Shown: piece by piece, positions 9,818 to 21,700 of the stretch
Position numbering within the stretch: the stretch's first letter is position 1
Layout of the letters: each line of letters starts with the position of its first letter
Program-made: the position numbers and the translations under genes
Source: Tethya wilhelma
Taxonomy: Eukaryota > Porifera > Demospongiae > Tethyida > Tethyidae
Length of the DNA stretch: 64,000 bases
Reading direction: 5' to 3'
Assembly: GCA_964030475.1 (NCBI GenBank)
Contig: CAXIPT010000004.1
Location: 6,175,738 to 6,239,737 of the forward strand
The notes under the pieces: model-generated
Databases searched by the model: none
Told to the model about the DNA's origin: nothing
What the model saw: the letters and a program-made list of their open reading frames with translations, nothing else

Positions 9818-12800
9818 TTACCATGATGTAATAGAGAATTCAAACTTTCCTCCTTCAGGGTTGAATGTCTGGATCTGAAGGTAGTAGTCTTTGTCTGGCA
9901 TTAGTTTCTTCACTATCTTAGCATTCTTCCCATAGCCACTGTCATCATCGACTCTGTGTGTGTGTGTGTGTGTGTGTGTGCATGCATGCGTACATGTGTG
10001 CGTGTGCGTGTGCGTGTGTGTGTGAGTGTGTATATACATTGATATGGATGTGGAGATGTGATGAGCAAAATCCGCCAAAAGTTAATATGAGTTGACAATC
10101 AACACAAACGCACTAAGGTCTACACTTTAGCAGGAATCAATATGAAATTATTATTATTATAATGGCCTTAATAAACTTGATATTGGATCGGGTGCCATCT
10201 CCATACACAAGACAGTCAAATCCATAAAGTCTTAACAGTATGCATGCTATTAAGTTTAAATCAAGTTATGGTATAATATTATGATGCAACAAACCTAGAG
10301 CCTTATTTGAAACTAAATTTAGTGATTGCTTATGCACTGTCACGGCAGCAACACTTCCATATGTGTATATACAATATAGTAACCCTTTATCCAATCAGAT
10401 TGCTGAATCTACATATAGCCCAAACATCCACCATATGATCTCCACTGTAATAATTTGTGACAATAATGTGCATTGTTTGAGACAATACTAGTTATTGAGT
10501 TCATGACAATAGCACATTGTGACTTGATCTCTACATGTAAGAACACCGTGTGCATCACTGCAGTAAAGATATCATTTCAGTGAATTAATCTTCAACAGAC
10601 TACACCCTATATAGCTAGCTAGCTACAATACTCAAAATAAAGGAGTTTTGAAAAGGATTCGATAGCAAATTCCAATTGACTGATTGTGCCCTCTACAAAA
10701 CTTTACTGTGACCTATACAAAATGGAAGCAGCTGCTGTAGCCTACAAGGCCGCTGGAAATTCCCATGACCAAACCATAATAATGCCAGCTCTTGGGAGGC
10801 CTTTCCATCTTGGGATGCTGTACGATTGTCGGACAGACAAGGAGATTGCTGGCGTAACACTCTGGGATCTTAAGACGATCACTGAAGAAAAGATATGTCA
10901 ACTACAGACCAACAGTGATTTCAAAATCTCTGCAAACGATAGCGTGGCAGAGAAGACCAAACAGCTACACGTGGAGGCAGGATTGAGCCTCAATATATTG
11001 GGAGGTTTGATCAAAATTGAAGGATCAGCAAAGTACGTCAACAACCAACGCACGTCTAGTCGAGAAGCTCGTGTTTCTCTGTACTACTCCAAGACCTCAC
11101 ACTTTGAAGAGCTTACCATGGGTGCCTTGGCTGGGAAGAAGATCCAATACCCTGAAGTATTTGACAAAAAAACCGCTACTCACGTTGTTACAGGTGTCCA
11201 ATACGGAGCAAAAGTATTTTTTGTCTTTGAACAGAAAACCTCTTCGAGTGATAATGTTCAAAATATTACAGGAAACATGAAAGTTTTGATCAAAAAAATA
11301 CCCGCACTGTCACTAGAAGGCAAGGCAAGGGCTATGTCAATATGTCGGATAAAGACAAGGAAGCTGTGAAAAACTTTCAATGTACTTTTATCGGAGATGT
11401 CAAGCTGGATCAGCTTCCTGTCACCTTTGAGCAAGCGATGGATATCTACCAGAGCCTGCCTAAAAAAATTGATGGTGATATCAATCCAGGAGAATTTTCC
11501 AAAAATGTGATCCCTCAGAAAGTTTGGCTGTATCCTCTAAGCAAGCTCGACAGCAAAGCAGCCAAACTGGTACGAGAAATCAGCAGCACGTTAGTATCTC
11601 ATGTGGAGAGTATTATTGAGGATCTCCAAGAAGCAGAGCTGAAGGCTAAGGACCTTCAAGAGAGAAATGCTTGCAAATACTTTAATGGAATCAAAGAAAA
11701 GCTTAAAGAGTTTGCCAAACTCATTTCCAGCTATAAGGGAGACTTTCTGAAACAAGTCGTAGTTTTTTTGCCAGATATTAGAGCAGGTAAGAGAAACGAA
11801 CAAGCACTTGCCACTCTTATTTCCAAACACTGGAAATCTGTGTTTGCTTGCTCCACCTTGTTTTCTTGGCTAGAGGAGGTAGAACGCGAGAGTGCTGTTG
11901 TCGAAACATTAATCGATCCCCTATCGTGTGCAAGTTCTCAAGCAATCAAGCTTGCTTTCACTCCAGCAGAACTTGACAAAATACTGCTGCGTACTGATTT
12001 ACGAAGCGTTTTCTGCTTGTGGTTCAATGTTCCTGAAAATTGCGATCCTCAGGGAACCTTGGAGAAGATGGAATCAGCTATGGGTCTTCCAAGGAGCGGA
12101 TACAAGGACAGAGCTTGGTACCAAAACGGGAATGTCAAAAGCGACATACTAGAGAAGGTAAGACTCTTCAAGAATATTGCCGAAGCAACCGACAGAGAAG
12201 AAGAACGCATCGAATTTGCAGTCTCTCAAATTGACCCAAAGAACCCCAAGGAATACGGAGCAACGATCAAATGCCACTCTGGTGGGAAAGTAGTTACGAG
12301 TTTCGTAATGCCCGAGCAACCCAATCCACCAAGTCTCGGCAAACCCCCTGACCCTACTCCTGATGGTAATAGACCCATCGCTATCAACCTTGTTTGGCCT
12401 AGACTTCCAGAAGATGCCAAGTACAGTTACACTGAAGTGCTCTATCAATCCAAAGAAGACGAACCCAACCAGTGGAAGATTGAGAAAATTTTGGGAAATT
12501 TCTCCCACAAATTTGTGAGTGGATTGGATGTAGGAAGGGGTTACTATTTTAAAATTCGTGCTCAGTACCACGATAGTGGTCTTAGGATAGACAGTGAGAA
12601 GAGTCCAGCCTATAGAGTAAACAATTATTGAGCAGATTTTGTTTCAATTTTTATATACTTATAGTAACATGCAATTGGAATATTTCCCCTCAATATTAGT
12701 TTATTTTTTTTAAGAATTTTAATATTACATTTAAATATGTGTGTTTTTTTGTGGCTCATGTATTATTATAATTATAGGTGATGCATTATAAACACCAGTA

Positions 12801-13346
12801 TCTATTTAAAAATATATAATGAACAATCATAAGAAAACCATCCTACAGAAGCTAAAAAGCCTAAAGAAGTCAGGATATTTATTTAAAGCTCACTATATAA
12901 ACTGCTTGACAATTTTTGTCAGCTTTAACTGGACTTTTCAAGTACATACTCCAAGTCAACACATGACCGTGGTTGAAATACGCAACATATGGGACAAACA
13001 CGTATTGATTTTGACTGGTAAAGAGCAATCAGGCAAAAAAGAATCTACTTAAAAATCTGCTACTAAATTTTAATGTTGCTCGAAAGGTTGAAATCAGTTG
13101 TTATAATTATGATCAAGTTACAGTGAGAAAACGATGGTTAAACAGAAATAGGCTTCTCTAGTCAGCAAGTACATTATTTTGCATATTATAGTATGTCTTA
13201 CTGGATTTGTTTGGTGTAGTCGTCTGGTCCCAGGAGTGCTATGACCATGTCACAGTCTCCGTGGGTTTGAATGGTGTACCGAGGACGATCATCAGAGGAG
13301 GTACGGAAACGGACAAGAAGCTCTGCTCCCTCTCCTGAGAGCTCTC
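9818..13346 (-). CDS. PPC-like domain, last two exons of a truncated host gene
   Basis: Exon 13202-13346 (acceptor TTTACAG, donor CCA/GTAAGA, ends in phase 2) joins exon 9818-9953 (acceptor CACACAG, stop TAA). Joined residues read like a bacterial-type pre-peptidase C-terminal (PPC) domain: RPRYTIQTHGDCDMVIALLG, then DDDSGYGKNAKI, then LMPDKDYYLQIQTFNPEGGK, ending FSITSW. The 3.2 kb intron contains the whole second SNTX-family gene on the other strand. Upstream exons are missing: just beyond 13346 lies the tail of receptor copy A, so this is a truncated fragment placed there by rearrangement, or it is now spliced to something I cannot see. PPC domains often accompany secreted proteases; nothing here shows which. 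Confidence 0.6.
9954..10032. repeat. (TG)n microsatellite at the acceptor of the PPC-like exon
   Basis: TG/CATGCATG/CGTG tract. On the minus strand it reads CA repeats ending CACACAG and forms the 3' splice site of exon 9818-9953. Confidence 0.9.
10100..10680. other. Spacer within the host intron, upstream of the SNTX-family gene
   Basis: No exon seen. It presumably carries the promoter of the + strand SNTX-family gene. GCTAGCTAGCTAC near 10613-10625 is a short palindromic run. Confidence 0.4.
10722..12631 (+). pseudogene. SNTX/verrucotoxin-family gene with one frameshift
   Basis: Reading starts at the first ATG, 10722 (the longer frame from 10686 begins with GTG). The first frame carries the family N terminus (PALGRPFHLGMLYDCR) and ends at 11369. 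The second frame covers 11342-12631 with the helical, thioredoxin-like and fibronectin-III-like parts. The two match the intact gene at 2748-4952 continuously once the frame changes between about 11318 and 11340, within a short GGCAAG repeat, so a single small indel (or a sequence error) breaks the gene. The charged linker before the thioredoxin-like part and the Trp-rich C terminus of the intact copy are absent here; it ends soon after the FN3-like domain. The gene lies wholly inside the intron of the PPC-like gene on the opposite strand. Confidence 0.8.
12640..13195. other. Spacer within the host intron, downstream of the SNTX-family gene
   Basis: A+T-rich, with no exon or repeat recognised. 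Confidence 0.4.
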
Positions 13347-13357
13347 CTGTAAATGGA

Positions 13358-16300
13358 TTATAGTCCTTCAGAAAAAGATTGTGAGCTGAGAAGTTCCAAC
13401 GCTCCTCTAAACTTGCTAAAATCTTGACTCTGTTCTGCTGTACCACCTTCATCTTCTGACAGTAAAGGAATTCTTTTGTCTGACACGGTCTTACTTCTTT
13501 TTATTTCTGGACGACTAGCATGCTTTAGGTTAAGGCCTTTAAACGATTCTACAAACTTTCGTATATGAGTTATATTCTTCAATAAGAAGGCATACGTGTG
13601 ATAGATCAGGATGACAAGAAACAGTATGAAAGCAATACTCGTTGACGTGTATGCCAGTGCAACCTGGTGCTCGGTGTTTCCAACTGAGTAGAGACTTGCA
13701 GCAGCAAATATCTGAAGATTGTAGAGAAAACAGCCTTCCAAGACATTAAGAAACCTCTCTTTGTAAATTCTACGTTTTATGATTTCTTTTAGTGCAAATA
13801 AACTTCCTACCACCAGTATGATCGCAAATAGAGGTGTTTTGGGACCGCTTAAAACGCTTAGTGTTGAGACCAAGTACAAAATGCATCTAGCAATGAGTAA
13901 CAATCCAGTCCAGTAGCGATGTCTTTTAGTAAAAGGAGCATTGTAGGCATCCATGAATGAGTTTAATCGGACATCACGGGTCCACCTTAGCGGCTTTCTG
14001 TTTGGACAATGGAGTAGCCACTGCCACAAGAATAGTAGTAGCACATAGGCATGAATAACAACAAGGGTAATTAAAGCTACTAAGAAAAGTGGTATGTGTT
14101 TTCCTTTGAGATATGGTATAGTTCCATCAACCTGCCAGACCACGTCTTTCACGTTCACTACTTTTGAGTCAACTGTATTATTCACTTGAACATCCACTCT
14201 TGCAAAAGAAAATGCTGCAATAAGTGTTCGAACGAGCTTGGTGAAGGACAGTAGAATAAGAGTGGCCAAGGTAGCAATGGGATTTCTCTTGGACAGAAGT
14301 GTAGTGAAGGAGTTGCTGTACTTGCTGATGATTATTACCATGGCAACAAGAAATATAATGTACGTAGGAAAGACGAATTGCAACCAGATTTTAATGTACT
14401 CATCTAATCCATTATAGAAGCAAGTTTCAAATCCAAAGTCAAGATTGAGCCATGCTATAAAAATTGATAAAAAATTTACACTCTTGAAGGGTAACAAAAT
14501 AGCACGGTTTGCTCCGACAATGTTTGCATAAAAAATAAGAGCATCTATTGATCCTACTGCTACAGTGAGGTTACAGAGTAGAATAAAACCAACCAGTGCT
14601 ATGCCAGCTAAAATAAAAGGTATCAACAGAGCTAGCCAGTTGTTTGAACAAGGTAGACAACGAGAGCTTCCGAATACATGACTCAAATTCTTTGAACGAT
14701 CACAAGCTCCACACAGAATCCCTGTACGATCAAAGGCACACAGTGCATCAGAACCATGCTCGGCACTCAAATTTATGGATACTTTATTATCAGGTGGTTT
14801 ACAATAATCATACAGGCAATAAGGATAGGTGATGTAGCGTTTTTTTGTCAGCTGTAGCATTGATTACTGATAGCCAAGCATTACCTACACGTGTTACTAA
14901 GCCGGTATCAACTGAACAGTCTGTGATAAAGTCCTTAAGTGTATTGTCGCAATCACAACCGGTCCCGGTGTCACTGAATCCAGCTGGACAAGGGAGCAAT
15001 GTGATGTTAATTACTGCTAAAGAAATTCCAATATCATCACAAGGCCCATCAGCAAATAATGATAGCATGTCTGTATTTTTGTGCGAAGTACGAATATTGT
15101 ATTGAAGGTCTGTGCACTTACCAGATTTACTCGTATTTTTTGCTGACTGGTCTTGGCTTATTCCAAGAAAATCGGACAAGAATGCAAAAGTTAGTCGATT
15201 GGGAATTGTACTGTTCACTTGGTCAACAACGACAAGTGGAATTGTTATCATGGCACCTTTTCTTGTATAAATTGTTGAAGGTTGAAAGCTACAGTCTGGC
15301 ACATTGTTTTTATCACAGAAGCAAATCCGAAGTGGGTCGGATTTTACTTGGCGCTGAAGATCTCTTTTTTGAATGTTTGTAATATTCAGAATGTACGACA
15401 CAGCATCGACGTCGACAGATGTTAGTTCACTGTAGTTTGTGAGGTGAAAAATCTCAGCAAAGGAGCTCACTCGACATCTGTCTAGCAAACCACCATAGAT
15501 TGTGTCTCCTTCGATGTTGGCACTGTTATTGATAAAGAAGGTATTGACAAGGTTCAAGTTTTTTTCAGTTGTCGAATGAAGAGCTAAACCCTGAAAGAAA
15601 CATTCAGCTGCTGTAAACTGAGCTCGATAAGGGGTAGAATCACAAGTGTCCACATTCAAAGTGTCATCAGCAATGTACAAAGCACCTCCATAATTGGCAT
15701 TATTGTCAGTTATTTCCAAGCGAATCCAAGTGTTGTTGTCTTTGTTGTTACATTTCACTTGTTCCAAGCATTCAGACCGATATTTTATGACATACAATTT
15801 AGCGTTAAGTTCCAAATACACTGCACCACCTTTGTTACTAGCAGCATTCTGGGCTATCCACACAGAACCATCAATTACATTCATCTTGGAGCCCACAGAA
15901 TAAAACCCACCACCATTTTTCATTGCTGAATTGTTGAAGATTTGTGCAATAGAATTGAAGCTGAGCTCACTCTGGTAGAGGAAAATGCCACCTCCACTCT
16001 CTGAGGCGATGTTTTCAGACACTTTAACCATTCCATACATGTATATCTTGCTTTCTTTGGCTGCAATCGCTCCACCGAACTTAGCACTGTTGTTCATGAA
16101 AATGGTTGTGTTAAAGAAAATATTTCACTTTGAAAGCTTGTCATCGCACCACCTTCTCGTAGCTCAGACGTCGCTAAATAAAAGGTGTTGAGGAAAAGTG
16201 TGTACCCAAAAAATGTGACATTACTGGCAAACGAGAATATGGAGCCAATGTTATTGGAAATAGTTGTGTTGCCTCCAACTGTGGCCGTACTCCTGAAAAT

Positions 16301-17380
16301 GTACACCACACTCGTATCAGCTATATTGTTCATAATTGTGAGAGAACTGCCTATCATGTAGTCGGAGTCAATGTACAATGCTGCACCATCTCTTGCCCGG
16401 TTTTGAAGAAATTGAGTATCTGAAATATTGATACCATATGTACCGAAAACATTTATAGCTCCTCCACAAAACCTTGCTGTATTACCAACAAAGAAACTGT
16501 CTGAAATGACTGCAGACCCATTCAGACTTACATCAATTGCTCCCCCGTATCCTTCGTCACCATTTGCAGAGTTGTTGGTAAAGTTACTGCTAATGATGTT
16601 AAGTGTTATGTTTTCACCATATATTCCTCCACCAAGCAAAGAATCAGCAACATTGTTTGTGAATGAGCACTGGTTGATCGAAATGTCACTCCTCAGGCTG
16701 AAAATGGCTCCACCTTGGTTTGCAGCATTGCCGTCAAATGTTGAAGTCAAAATGCTTACTGTACTGTCAAGAACAACCATTGCACCACCACCAGATATTG
16801 GGATAGTACCGAATGGATCTTCAACCTCCTTCCCTTTGTTTGAACTAAACACACAGCCGCTCATAGTTGCACTTGTAACAGATTTCAAACTCAATCCAGT
16901 AGCTTTTAATGCTCCTGTTTGACCAACAAAAGTACATCCATTGATCACGAATTGAGGAACCGAAGTAATGTTGCCACTACAACCATTGAAACAAATGCCA
17001 CTGACTGAAACTCTTGAAACAGCTTGAAAGGTAAAATTTGCCTGATCACTACACGTGACTTGTGTTTCAGCAGAAGAGTCACTCACAGACATTGTGATCT
17101 GAACATTGGTGTGGTCACGATAGATGAAACTTGATGTGAGGTTGTGGTGCCCAGGAAGGAAAGTCAGTTCAATATTGGTGCTATTACCAAAATGATCCAA
17201 ATCAGTAGCATACTGAGAAAGGGTAAAGCATGGGTGTTGATCCCTTGGGCATGGTGTACTTGGAAAAGGAAGGACATAGAACTTGTCGGCTGAGATGTAA
17301 GAACATTGTGTGCTAAGCATTAGACACACAGTTATAAGTAAACTGTTCTTCAAAGTTGACAAAGTCATTACTTGACACAT
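13358..17380 (-). pseudogene. Beta-helix/polytopic receptor copy A, two frameshifts and truncated tail
   Basis: Three overlapping frames (17380-16094, 16097-14808, 14860-13358) together match copy B from end to end. The start is ATG at 17380 (MCQVMTLSTLKNS, signal peptide), as in B. The first break near 16094-16120 changes an AT-rich stretch that is intact in B. The second, near 14840, lies in a run of seven A residues, so it may be sequence error. The C terminus follows B as far as SQSFSEGL, then a TAA stop; the VTYSVVD tail is gone and unrelated DNA with the PPC-like exon begins. The 5' flank (17460-17600) matches that of B (23060-23170), so A and B arose by a duplication that included upstream DNA. 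Confidence 0.8.
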
Positions 17381-17916
17381 AGCGTAAGATACACTTACTA
17401 GAATTCTACTAAAAGGAATAATAATAATTACCATGTAACTGTTACTAACTAACATCAAAGTTTGAGCTTAAAGTGAAAATCAGAATATTATGGAATGTGA
17501 TTTGGTTAACCTACCTTAACTAACCTGAGTTGTGATGTAAAGCCTGCAGCTGGCTAGATAGGAGTAGTCTCTACAACTGTCAACAACACAATAATTATGC
17601 GTACATATATAGCCCAAATCAGACATTCATATATCTAAAGTATGGCATTGTATTTGGTTATTGGGCAATGAATTTCTAAAAAGTACATTGCATCCGAATG
17701 GAATTTTACGTGGGTACATGTGTGAGGCTAGCTATAATTATATTATGTGCATGTGAATTGCACATGGTACATATCTAATTATGGTATAGAGCCCCATCAC
17801 TGATCTTGGTCAAGTGTGCGTGCCATTTTTATTCTTATCTATCACACCAGGAGCTTGTGAGCGCTGCGAAAGCTCCTGATCACACGTGTACACATTTCTA
17901 CTGAAGGATTCTATTT

Positions 17917-18165
17917 GTGGTAAAAAGTTGTGGTAAAAAGTTTTCGACTCGTACAAAAGCCGTTATACAAAATCTTTCTGAATCTCTCTCCACAAAGTCA
18001 TCTATTAAATACTACAAAGAAGGAAAATTAGTTTCACAAATTCCATCTCCACTCACCAATGAAGAATATATTAAATTTCAATATGCTTTGCAGTCAATCC
18101 AATCGTTGAGACACAGCGAAGGTGAAAGCAACCCTCCAGCCATGCTATTCATCCCTACTAGGTAG
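17917..18165 (+). pseudogene. Fragment of a Roc-COR-type GTPase gene
   Basis: The frame matches part of the GTPase exon at 42937-45108 (its region near 44300-44490): here LSESLSTKSSIKYYKEGKLV and SLRHSEGESNPPAMLFI, there LSESLSQKPCIEYYNQDGKLV and SLRYREGEGNPPTMLFI. It starts mid-domain and stops right after the P-A-M-L-F-I beta strand, so the nucleotide-binding motifs are missing. It is in opposite orientation to the intact relative. Confidence 0.75.
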
Positions 18166-18169
18166 TCCA

Positions 18170-18725
18170 AGCATAAAAACAGATAGCTCTTCTGTTCCAT
18201 AGCGGCCATTGTCAGTAAAATCTCAGTACAGAGAAAAGTTTATAGAGAGAGAAAAACAGTCCTGGTATATATACTTATATTTATGGCTCTCAGGGTTCTG
18301 GTTAGTCTCACGGGCCAGATTATGGGTGGAGTAGGAGGGAAGGGAAAGAGGAGGGGAGAAAAGGAAAAAGAAGGTCTGGTACTTCACCCACAAAGAAGGT
18401 CTGGCCCGCAAGACTAGGTTCTGGTGCACATGACCATTGTGTTTTTTCCGTGTTGGGTGTACGTGTATAAGAGTTAGGTGGGCTGAATACATGTGAGTAC
18501 CACATGGATTCATGGAACGCTGCAAGCATCAAGCATGCTAGTGTAAAGTGGGATAAAAGTCAGATATCTGAATAAAAGTAAACTATAGTTTTACAATTTA
18601 AAATCATTATGTATGTAGTTAAAAGTCCAGATGACTTGAAACAAAAACATTAATTTGCAATACAAACGGTGAACCTATTAGAATGGAGACTGAGTTTATT
18701 GCGTGGAAGTTCTTTGCAATGCATC
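18170..18725. other. Spacer between receptor copies B and A
   Basis: No exon seen. A purine-rich stretch (about 18320-18385) and a repeated AAGAAGGTCTGG word (18369 and 18395) are present. GCCAGATTATGG and AGTCTCACGGGCC near 18305 have an inverse near 18400. Confidence 0.5.
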
Positions 18726-18728
18726 CAA

Positions 18729-21700
18729 TTACATTTGTGTCATACTTTGTTCCAAATCATTTTCAGATGGTATCGCATCAACTACACTGTATGTTACTTC
18801 TGTAGGTCTACGCTGGCGGCTCGCACTGCTTGCAGTTGAGATGGAACTCGGAGGTGTGTAACTGTCGCTCTGTGGTGACTCAACTAGGCCTTCGGAAAAA
18901 GAATGCGAGCTGAGAAGTTCCAATGCTCCTCTAAACTTGCTAAAATCTTGACTCTGTTCTGCAGTAGCACCAGCTTCATCTTCTGATAATAAAGGAATTG
19001 TTTTTTCTGACACGGTGTGACTTGTTGTCCTTTCTGGATGACTAGCATGCTTCAAGTTACAAACTTTAAACGATTCTATAAACTTTCGTACAGGAGTTAT
19101 ACTTATCAGTAGGAAGGCATATGTGTGATAGATCAGGATGATGACAAATGCTAAGAAGGCAATACTTGTTGACGTGTATGCCAGTGCAATCTGGTGCTCA
19201 ATGTTTCTAGCTGAGTATATACTTGCAGCAGCAAATATCAAAAGATTGTAGAGAAAAATTCCTTCCAAAACATTCAACAACCTCTGTTTGTAAATTCTGT
19301 GTTTTACGATTTCTTTAAGTACGAACAAGCTCCCTACCACAAGTACGATGGCAAATAAAGGTCTTCTGGGACCATCTAAACCACCTAGTGCTAAAATCAG
19401 AGCAGAAACTAAGGAGAGGATGCATCTAGCAATGAGCAATAATCCAGTCCAGTAGCGATGTCTTCTAGTGAAAGGAGCATTGTAGGCATCCATGAATGAA
19501 TTCAATCGGACATCTCGAATCCATCTTAAAATCTTCTTGTTTGGACAATGAAGTAACCATTGCCAGAAGAAAAGTAGACACATGTAGGCAAGAATAATCA
19601 CCAAAACTATGAAAGCAACTATGAAGAGCAAGATGTGTTTTGTTTCAAAGTATGAAACATTTCCATCCACAACCCAGACAGCTAGTTTTCTTTCTTCGAC
19701 TGTACCGTTTACTCGAATGCTCAAATTTGCATAAGACAATGCTGCAATAACTGTTCGAACAAGTTTGGTGAAGGACAGAAGAATGAGAGTGGCCAAGGTA
19801 GCAATGGGATTTCTTTTGGAAAGAAGTGTAGCAAAGGAGTTGCTGTACTTGCTGATGATGATTACCATGGCAACGAGAAGTATAATGTATGTTGGGAAGA
19901 CAAATTGTAACCAGACCTTAGCATATTCGTCTAACCCATTATAGAAGCATGTTTCAAATCCAAAGTCAAGATTGAGCCATGCTATGAAAATGGAGAAAAA
20001 ATTTGCACTCCTGAAGGGTAACAAAATAGCACGGTGTGCTCCAACAATGTTTGCATAAAAGATGAGAGCATCTATAGAACCTACAGCTACAGTGAGGTTA
20101 AAGAGTAGAATAAAACCAACCAGTGCTATGCCAGCTAAAGCGAATGCTATCGACAGAGCTAGCCAGTTGTTAGAGCAAGGTAAACAACGAGAGCTTCCAA
20201 ATACATGACTCAAATTCTTTGAATGATCACAAGCTCCACACAGTACTCCTGTACGATGAAAGGCACACAGTGCATCAGACCCATTCTCCGCACTCAAATC
20301 AAATGAAACCATTTCATTTGATGGTCTACAGTAGTCAAATGGACAACTACCAGCAGTAATGTATTGTTTTTCTTCAGCTGTAGCATTAATCACTGAAATC
20401 CAAACATTACCTACTCGTGTTACTAAGCCAGTATCAGCCAAACAGCCTGTGATAAAGTTGCTAAGAGTATTGTCACAAACACAATCGGTTCCGGAGTCAT
20501 CAAATCCAGCTGGACATGGCAGTATTGTGATGTTAATTATTGACAAAGTAATACCATACTCATCGCAAGGGCCGTCAGGAACTAGTGAGAGCAAGTCAGT
20601 TTCATTTTTTGAATGGATGTTGTATTGAAGGTCTGAGCACATTCCATTCTCACTTGTATACTGTGCTGTCTGGTCTCTCTCTAGTCCACGAAAATCAGTC
20701 AAAAAGGAAAGAACTAGTCTGTTGGGTAAAGTATTGTTCACTTGGTCAACAACCACAAGTGATATCGTCTTGCGAGCACCTCTGCTTGTGTGAATTGTAG
20801 AAGGTTTGAAACTGCAGTCTGGCAATGCAATATTATTCTTATTCTTCGTACAGAAACAAATGCGAACTGGATCGGATTTCACTTGTCTTTGAAGATCATT
20901 TTTTTGAATGTTTGTAACATGAAGAAGGTATGACACTGCATCAAAGTTGACTGGTGTTAATGCACTGTAGTTCGTCAGGTGAAAAATCTCGGCAAATGAA
21001 CTTAGCTTGCATCTATCTAGCAAACCACCATAAATTATATCTCCATCAAGGATAGCGCTATTATTGAAAAAATAGATATTGACAACGTTCAAGTTCTGGT
21101 CGGTGGTTGAATGAAGAGCTAAAACCTGAAAGAAACATTCAGCTGCTGTGGATTGAGCTTGAAAAGGAATAGATTCACAAGTGTTCACATTACTATTATC
21201 ATCAATGTACAAAGCACCTCCATATTTGTAAGCAGTATTGTCAGCTATTTCCAAGCGAATCCAAGTATTGTTGACTCGGTTTCCACATTTGGATTGTTCT
21301 GGGCATTCAGACCGATGTTTTATTACATACAATTTAGCATTCAGTTCCAAATACATTGCCCCACCATTTTTTCCAGCAGTATTCTCGGCTATCTGCACTG
21401 AACCGTCAATTATATTTGTCATAGAGCTGATAGAATAAATTCCACCTCCATTTTTTGCTGCTGAATTGTTGAAGATTTCTGCAGTAGAATTAAAATCAAG
21501 CTCACTTTGATAGAGATAAAAACCACCTCCACTCTGTGAGGCATTGTTTTGAGACACTTTAACATTTCCGTACATGTACATCTTGCTTTCTTTGGCTGCA
21601 ATGGCTCCACCAAACTTTGCACGGTTGTACATAAAGACAGTTTTGTTAATAAAAGCTATTTCACTTTGAAAGCTTGCCAAAGCGCCACCTTCCTGAAGCA

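Noticed and set aside
10686..10721. Upstream start for the second SNTX-family gene
   Set aside because: The codon at 10686 is GTG; the first ATG in frame is at 10722.
12149..12571. 140-codon frame opposite the SNTX-family gene
   Set aside because: Shadow of the real coding strand, with no independent features.
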